Assembly: GCA_002389995.1 (NCBI GenBank)
Contig: DGRR01000097.1
Span: 1-12,231, forward strand
DNA from: Ruminococcus sp. UBA4383
Lineage (GTDB): Bacteria > Bacillota > Clostridia > Oscillospirales > Ruminococcaceae
Direction of reading: 5' to 3'
DNA: 12,231 nucleotides
Shown: piece by piece, positions 7,909 to 12,231 of the stretch
Layout of the letters: each line of letters opens with the position of its first letter
How positions within the stretch are numbered: the first letter of the stretch is position 1
Translations under genes and position numbers: made by a program
Notes under the pieces: model-generated
Seen by the model: the letters and a program-made list of their open reading frames with translations, nothing else
Database searches by the model: none
What the model was told of the DNA's origin: nothing

Positions 7909-8235
7909 ATGGAAGTATATATTTATCTGCTTGTTTTTTTCGTGCTTTCATTCTTATGGGCGAAATTATGGATAAATACCTGCAAATACGAAAAAGTTAA
8001 AAACTTTGTACTGCATGAAATCATTTTCACAGTGCTTTCTGTTGCAGTAAGCTATGTAATGTCACTTATAATATTCGCTCCCGTTGACGATACATACAGT
8101 GCCGCCAACAAGGGCGCACTCGGATTCATATTTATTTTCTGGCTTGTAATATTCGGCTGTTCGTCATTTGTCGCACTGATTCAGACTGTCGAAGATTTCA
8201 TCGAATATAATAAAAATAAAGATTATGATAAATAA
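7909..8235 (+). CDS. Unidentified small membrane protein (108 aa)
   Basis: I do not recognise this family. The product is 108 residues with three predicted membrane spans (about 3-20, 37-56 and 70-91), a Lys-rich loop between the first two (KYEKVKN) and a charged tail (EDFIEYNKNKDYDK). No catalytic motif, signal-peptide cleavage site or metal site is evident. The start is ATG at 7909, with AAGGAAGTGA (7895-7904) just upstream. The open frame continues back into dnaB, but those codons overlap dnaB and lack a ribosome site, so the longer version is rejected. It begins 13 nt after dnaB, and its last 11 bases overlap the start of tilS, so it is embedded in the operon and may couple tilS translation. 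Context does not point to a particular job. The reading frame is clearly translated given its signals and overlap; the function is unknown. Confidence 0.8.
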   Translation: MEVYIYLLVFFVLSFLWAKLWINTCKYEKVKNFVLHEIIFTVLSVAVSYVMSLIIFAPVDDTYSAANKGALGFIFIFWLVIFGCSSFVALIQTVEDFIEYNKNKDYDK

Positions 8236-9559
8236 AATTATTGATTTTGTTAAACAATATGATATGATTCAAAAAGGCGATTGCGTTGTCTGCGGTCTTT
8301 CAGGAGGTGCAGACAGCGTTTGCCTTTTGTTGTCTTTAATGGAACTGAGCCGTATTATCGGATTTTCCGTTGAGGCTCTCCATGTAAACCACTCGATAAG
8401 AGGTGACGAAAGCGACAGAGATGAAAATTTCTGCCGTAAGCTGTGCGAAAGTCTTAACGTCCCCTTTACCGCAGTCAGATGCGATGTCCCTGAATATGCG
8501 GAAAAAAATTCACTCTCCGATGAGGAGGCTGCAAGAATTTTAAGATATAAGATTTTTTCGGACTGTTCATGCGGAAAAAAACTCGCAACCGCCCATAATG
8601 CAAACGATAACCTCGAAACTGCCGTTCTTAACCTCGCAAGAGGTACTGCACTTAAAGGCATTTCAGGGATTCCCCCTGTGAGAGACAATATTATCCGCCC
8701 CCTCCTCACAGTCACAAGAAATGAAATAGAAAATTTCCTGAAAGAAAAAAATCAGCCCTACGTCACCGACAGCACCAACCTTTCAGATGACTATACAAGA
8801 AATAAAATACGCCACTGTATTATTCCGCTCCTTATGGATATAAATAAATCCGTCACGGAAACTTCCGTCAAAACATTCGCAAGCCTGCGGAGCGAAAACG
8901 ATTTTATAGAAAATCAGGTAAATTCCGCCATGGAAACCTGCCGTCAGAATAATAAACTAATCGGTCTTGCAAAATATGACGGGCTTATCAGAAAAAGATG
9001 CCTCGCAAGAATTATCTCCGAAAATTCCCTGCCATATTCATATGACAGACTTAATTCTGCGGACAATATCCTCGTCAACGGCGGAAAACTCAACCTCTCA
9101 GGCGATATATTCCTCGTATCAGACGGAAATTCCTGCGAAATTAAAAAAATTAAGCAAAAAGATTCCCGGTATATACAAAAAGATTTGATTATAGGCGAAA
9201 ATTCCATTTTTTTAAACAAAAAACTTATCTGCGAAATAATAGAATGTGATAATTTGAAGAAAATTCTTTCTGTTCATAAAAATTTAACATTTTACCTGTT
9301 AGATTATGATAAAATAATAGGCAGAGCTATTCTCAGAAACAGGCGTTTCGGCGACAGGATTCAGCTTAAAGGAAGAAATTTTACTTCTTCCGTAAAAAAA
9401 TTAATAAACGAAAAAATTCCGCCTCAGCAAAGAGATTCCCTCCATTTCATAGAGGACGATATCGGAACTGTGTTTGCGGAAAATATCGGTATCTCCCAGA
9501 GGGTCGCCCCTGATGAGAATACAAGAAAATTATTGAAAATTACTGTAAGGAGTGAATGA
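8225..9559 (+). CDS. tilS: tRNA(Ile)-lysidine synthase TilS
   Basis: TilS uses ATP and lysine to convert C34 of the CAU-anticodon tRNA-Ile to lysidine, so that it reads AUA and is charged with isoleucine; it is normally essential. The 444-residue product has the PP-loop SGGADS (26-31), then HVNHSIRG (53-60), ARILRY (103-108), ATAHNANDNLETAVLNLARG (121-140), TDSTNLSDDYTRNKIRH (181-197), and a full C-terminal TilS domain with LRNRRFGDRIQLKG (370-383) and NEKIPPQQR (395-403). The ATG start lies within the end of the 108-aa membrane gene (11-nt overlap). It has only a weak upstream purine tract (AATAAAG), so translation is probably coupled. The next gene is ftsH, one base after the stop. The hpt gene that often sits between tilS and ftsH in Firmicutes is absent. 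Confidence 0.95.
   Translation: MINKIIDFVKQYDMIQKGDCVVCGLSGGADSVCLLLSLMELSRIIGFSVEALHVNHSIRGDESDRDENFCRKLCESLNVPFTAVRCDVPEYAEKNSLSDEEAARILRYKIFSDCSCGKKLATAHNANDNLETAVLNLARGTALKGISGIPPVRDNIIRPLLTVTRNEIENFLKEKNQPYVTDSTNLSDDYTRNKIRHCIIPLLMDINKSVTETSVKTFASLRSENDFIENQVNSAMETCRQNNKLIGLAKYDGLIRKRCLARIISENSLPYSYDRLNSADNILVNGGKLNLSGDIFLVSDGNSCEIKKIKQKDSRYIQKDLIIGENSIFLNKKLICEIIECDNLKKILSVHKNLTFYLLDYDKIIGRAILRNRRFGDRIQLKGRNFTSSVKKLINEKIPPQQRDSLHFIEDDIGTVFAENIGISQRVAPDENTRKLLKITVRSE
9547..9552 (+). promoter_or_regulatory. Shine-Dalgarno site that selects the TTG start of ftsH
   Basis: AAGGAG at 9547-9552 is the only strong ribosome site here. A GTG at 9552 shares its last base, so it cannot be used from this site. 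TTG at 9561 lies 8 nt downstream, an ideal distance, and begins the protein MTPKKSKG. This moves the start 9 nt downstream and removes the apparent overlap with tilS. Confidence 0.8.
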
Positions 9560-9560
9560 T

Positions 9561-11477
9561 TTGACACCAAAAAAAAGCAAGGGTATTTTTACTTACATTC
9601 TCGTTATCGCAGTCGCTTTCTTCTGCATCTACTTTGTTACTTCAAAAATGGGAAGTTCTGCCGAGAAAACAGAATATACCGAAGTTATAAGCCATTTCGA
9701 CAACTACGAAGTCTCGTATTATGAACTTGACCTCGGCTCAGGCGAACTCCTGTATAAACTCAGGGACGACAATACTCTCAGAAAATACACCGTCCCCAGC
9801 GTTTCGGTTTTCTATGAGGATACAAAAGATTACCGAAAAGAATATAACAAAAAATATCCCAGTGACCCGCTTTCTCAGGATTATATAAAAGTTACCGACC
9901 ATACATGGCTCTATTCACTTATCCCCGTACTGCTCACAATCGTACTCGGCGTGGTTATCCTTTATTTCATGATGAAACAAAACGGCGGAGGAGGAAAATA
10001 TACCTCCTTCGGCAAAGCTAACCTCAAAGCACAGGCAAGCGGAAGAAAAGCTACTTTCGATGACGTTGCAGGCGCAGATGAGGAAAAACAGGAACTTCAG
10101 GAAATTGTCGATTACCTTAAACACCCCTCAAAATATGTCGAAATAGGTGCTAAAATACCTAAGGGCGTTCTCCTCCTCGGCCCTCCCGGTACAGGTAAAA
10201 CCCTCCTCGCAAGAGCTGTCGCAGGTGAGGCAGGCTGTCCGTTCTTCCCGATTTCAGGCTCGGATTTCGTTGAAATGTTTGTCGGCGTGGGTGCTTCCCG
10301 TGTAAGGGATTTGTTTGAACAGGCTAAAAAACATTCACCCTCAATTATTTTCATAGACGAAATTGATGCCGTCGGCAGACACCGTGGCGCAGGTCTCGGC
10401 GGCGGTCATGATGAACGTGAACAGACCCTTAACCAGCTCCTCGTTGAAATGGACGGATTTACAGGCAACGAAAACGTTATCGTTATAGCCGCAACTAACC
10501 GCCGTGATATCCTCGACCCCGCCCTCCTCCGTCCCGGAAGATTCGACAGACAAATCGTTGTCGGCTACCCCGATGTAAAGGGCAGACAAGAAATCCTCAA
10601 AGTACACTCCAAAAACAAGCCCCTCGCACCTGATGTTGATTTGCGTGTAATCGCTCAGACTACTCAGGGCTTTACAGGCGCAGACCTCGAAAACCTCCTC
10701 AATGAAGCCGCTCTCCTCGCTGCCCGTCAGGACAGAATGTCAATCACTGAACACGATATCGAAGAAGCTACCATGAAGGTTATCGCAGGTCCTGAAAAGA
10801 AATCAAGAATCGTCACCGAAAGCGACAAGCGTGTTACTGCTTACCATGAAGCAGGTCATGCAATTGCCGCCTATAACCTCCCCACTCAGGATAAGGTACA
10901 TCAGGTTACTATTATTCAGCGTGGTATGGCGGCTGGTCTTACCGTCACAAGACCCGATACCGATGATATGCACGTTTCAAGAAATCAGATGCGTGAAAGT
11001 ATTATAATGCTCCTCGGAGGAAGAGTCGCAGAAGAACTTATTCTTGACGATATCTGCACAGGTGCTTCAAATGATATCGAACGTGCTACAAATACCGCAA
11101 GAAATATGGTCACAAAATACGGTTTTTCCAAAAAACTCGGCACTGTCGTTTACGGCTCGGATAATGATGAGGTTTTCCTCGGAAAAGATTACGGTCATAC
11201 AAGAAATTACAGCGAGGCTGTCGCTGCCGAAATTGATGAGGAAATAAGAGGAATTATTGAAAAGGCTTATGAAGACTGCAAGGATATCCTCAATGCAAAT
11301 ATCGACAAGCTTCATCTGCTCGCAAAATATCTCCTTAAATTTGAAAAAATTGACGGCGAGGATTTTGAAAAAATGATGAGAGGCGAAATTACAGAAGATG
11401 TCCTCAACAAACCCGTGTTTACTGATGAAACTCCCTCAGAATCATCTGTCTTAGATGTGAAACTTCCGGAAGAATAA
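9561..11477 (+). CDS. ftsH: ATP-dependent zinc metalloprotease FtsH
   Basis: FtsH is a hexameric membrane AAA+ protease that extracts and degrades misassembled membrane proteins and some short-lived regulators. Using the TTG start the protein has 638 residues, normal for the family. Two membrane spans (about 9-27 and 116-137) enclose an external domain; the AAA and protease domains follow in the cytoplasm. Motifs seen are Walker A GPPGTGKT (207-214), the pore loop MFVGVGASRVRD (239-250), Walker B IIFIDEID (262-269), the second region of homology from ATNRRDILDPALLRPGRFDR (311-330), the zinc site HEAGH (429-433), and the third ligand region TGASNDIERAT with D505. All are intact. The glycine-rich linker NGGGGKY (141-147) after the second span is typical. 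It is the last gene of the operon, followed directly by a terminator. Confidence 0.97.
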   Translation: MTPKKSKGIFTYILVIAVAFFCIYFVTSKMGSSAEKTEYTEVISHFDNYEVSYYELDLGSGELLYKLRDDNTLRKYTVPSVSVFYEDTKDYRKEYNKKYPSDPLSQDYIKVTDHTWLYSLIPVLLTIVLGVVILYFMMKQNGGGGKYTSFGKANLKAQASGRKATFDDVAGADEEKQELQEIVDYLKHPSKYVEIGAKIPKGVLLLGPPGTGKTLLARAVAGEAGCPFFPISGSDFVEMFVGVGASRVRDLFEQAKKHSPSIIFIDEIDAVGRHRGAGLGGGHDEREQTLNQLLVEMDGFTGNENVIVIAATNRRDILDPALLRPGRFDRQIVVGYPDVKGRQEILKVHSKNKPLAPDVDLRVIAQTTQGFTGADLENLLNEAALLAARQDRMSITEHDIEEATMKVIAGPEKKSRIVTESDKRVTAYHEAGHAIAAYNLPTQDKVHQVTIIQRGMAAGLTVTRPDTDDMHVSRNQMRESIIMLLGGRVAEELILDDICTGASNDIERATNTARNMVTKYGFSKKLGTVVYGSDNDEVFLGKDYGHTRNYSEAVAAEIDEEIRGIIEKAYEDCKDILNANIDKLHLLAKYLLKFEKIDGEDFEKMMRGEITEDVLNKPVFTDETPSESSVLDVKLPEE

Positions 11478-11479
11478 AA

Positions 11480-11506
11480 AAAAGGACGCTGAAAAAGCGT
11501 CCTTTT
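11480..11506 (+). terminator. Intrinsic terminator after ftsH
   Basis: AAAAGGACGCT (11480-11490), loop GAAAA, and AGCGTCCTTTT (11496-11506) form a perfect 11-bp stem ending in T residues, three bases after the ftsH stop. The A-run on the other side would also let it act in the reverse direction. It closes the rnjA-ftsH unit. Confidence 0.92.
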
Positions 11507-11544
11507 ATTATCCCGAAATTGGAAATATTTTTTTTGCAATACTA

Positions 11545-11573
11545 TTGTATTTGAGAAAAAAATATTATATAAT
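11545..11573 (+). promoter_or_regulatory. Sigma-A promoter for rnfC
   Basis: TTGTAT (11545-11550) and a perfect TATAAT (11568-11573) are 17 nt apart, in an A/T-rich stretch between the ftsH terminator and rnfC. The expected transcription start is about 11580, giving a short leader of roughly 25 nt. This marks rnfC as the first gene of a new transcription unit. Confidence 0.75.
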
Positions 11574-11605
11574 GTTAATGTATGATTTTTTTTAAGGAGG
11601 AATTT

Positions 11606-12231
11606 ATGAAAAAATTAAACGGCTTAAAACTGAATCACTATAAAAATACTCAGGATTCAGTTACCATTGATTTTCCTCTGCCCGAAAAAGTAGTTATCCC
11701 CATGTCAATGCATATGGGCGTACCTTGCACTCCGCTTGTAAAGCTGAAAGATACAGTCAAGGTCGGGCAGAAAATAGGCGACTGCGATGCGCCTTTCAGT
11801 GCGCCTGTACATTCAGGCGTATCGGGTACTGTCACGGCAATTACCGATTACAGAAACGCTATGGGAAATGTCTGCAAGGCTGTCGAAATAACTGCGGACG
11901 GCAGACAGGATATTTCCGAAGAAGTAAAACCCCCTGTAATTACCGATAAGGAAAGCTTTTTAAAGGCTGTCCGTGAAAGCGGTGCGTGCGGTCTGGGCGG
12001 CGCAGGTTTCCCTACTCATATAAAACTCAACCCGAAAACTCCTATTGATACAATTATCATCAATGCCGCCGAATGTGAACCCTATATCACCGCTGATTAC
12101 CGTGAAATGATGGAATGTCCCAATGATATCATAGGCGGTATAAACTATGTCAAAAATATGCTCGGTATCCCGAAGGCTATTCTTGCCATTGAAGCAAATA
12201 AGCCCGAAGCTATTAAAAATTTTACCAAAAT
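11606..12231 (+). CDS. rnfC: Rnf complex subunit C, N-terminal part (cut by window edge)
   Basis: RnfC is the peripheral, iron-sulfur and NADH/flavin-binding subunit of the Rnf complex, a membrane ferredoxin:NAD+ oxidoreductase that pumps Na+ or H+ in many anaerobes. The first 208 residues are visible and the frame is open at the right edge. The N-terminal biotinyl/lipoyl-like domain shows IPMSMHMGVPCTPLVKLKD (31-49), VKVGQKIGD (51-59) and PVHSGVSGTVTAI (67-79). The flavin/NADH-binding (51 kDa-like) domain begins with GACGLGGAGFPTHIKL (126-141) and INAAECEPYITADYREMM (152-169). The 4Fe-4S motifs expected further on lie outside the window. The ATG start has AAGGAGG (11594-11600) 5 nt upstream. 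It follows a terminator and its own promoter, consistent with leading an rnf operon (rnfCDGEAB order is common in clostridia), though only this gene is visible. Confidence 0.92.
   Translation, partial: MKKLNGLKLNHYKNTQDSVTIDFPLPEKVVIPMSMHMGVPCTPLVKLKDTVKVGQKIGDCDAPFSAPVHSGVSGTVTAITDYRNAMGNVCKAVEITADGRQDISEEVKPPVITDKESFLKAVRESGACGLGGAGFPTHIKLNPKTPIDTIIINAAECEPYITADYREMMECPNDIIGGINYVKNMLGIPKAILAIEANKPEAIKNFTK

Noticed and set aside
9254..9282. Possible internal promoter in tilS (TTGAAG, 17 nt, TAAAAA)
   Set aside because: The -10 match is poor and such matches are expected by chance in A/T-rich DNA.
1..12231. CRISPR array, transposon, prophage, toxin-antitoxin or defence genes
   Set aside because: No direct-repeat array, terminal inverted repeats, integrase or transposase motifs, or defence-type domains were seen; the genes are housekeeping or membrane proteins.

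Overview
The window reads as ordinary chromosomal DNA of a Gram-positive anaerobe of the class Clostridia, probably near the Ruminococcus/Oscillospiraceae group. The pointers are an RNase J, a GdpP-type phosphodiesterase, the gdpP-rplI-dnaB gene order, strong Shine-Dalgarno sites with frequent TTG/GTG starts, and an rnfC gene, whose complex is common in anaerobes. This placement is inferred from gene content and style, not from a marker gene. All genes are on the + strand. I see no tRNA, rRNA, CRISPR array, insertion sequence or phage gene.

Layout. Positions 47-1955 hold two adjacent membrane proteins with bacterial PH (bPH2, YdbS/YdbT-like) domains, co-translated with a 1-nt gap. A 274-nt gap follows, carrying a near-perfect sigma-A promoter (TTGACA-17-TATAAT, 1989-2017) and a leader of roughly 205 nt with two possible hairpins and a possible 47-codon ORF. 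From 2230 to 11477 runs a tight seven-gene block: rnjA, gdpP, rplI, dnaB, an unidentified 108-aa membrane protein, tilS and ftsH. Gaps are between 31 nt and an 11-nt overlap. The block ends in a strong intrinsic terminator (11480-11506). A new promoter (11545-11573) then drives rnfC, which runs off the right edge.

How it fits together. The seven-gene block looks like a housekeeping operon for RNA decay and maturation (RNase J), cyclic-di-AMP turnover (GdpP), the ribosome (L9), the replicative helicase (DnaB), tRNA-Ile lysidine formation (TilS) and membrane protein quality control (FtsH). It joins two gene sets that are well known separately in Firmicutes, gdpP-rplI-dnaB and tilS-(hpt)-ftsH, with hpt absent. 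The PH-domain pair and the rnfC unit appear to be separate transcription units.

I do not see a clearly new multi-gene system. The points most worth a second look are the rnjA leader (hairpins and a small hydrophobic ORF), the small membrane protein between dnaB and tilS, the missing hpt, the corrected TTG start of ftsH, and a C-over-G excess on the coding strand.
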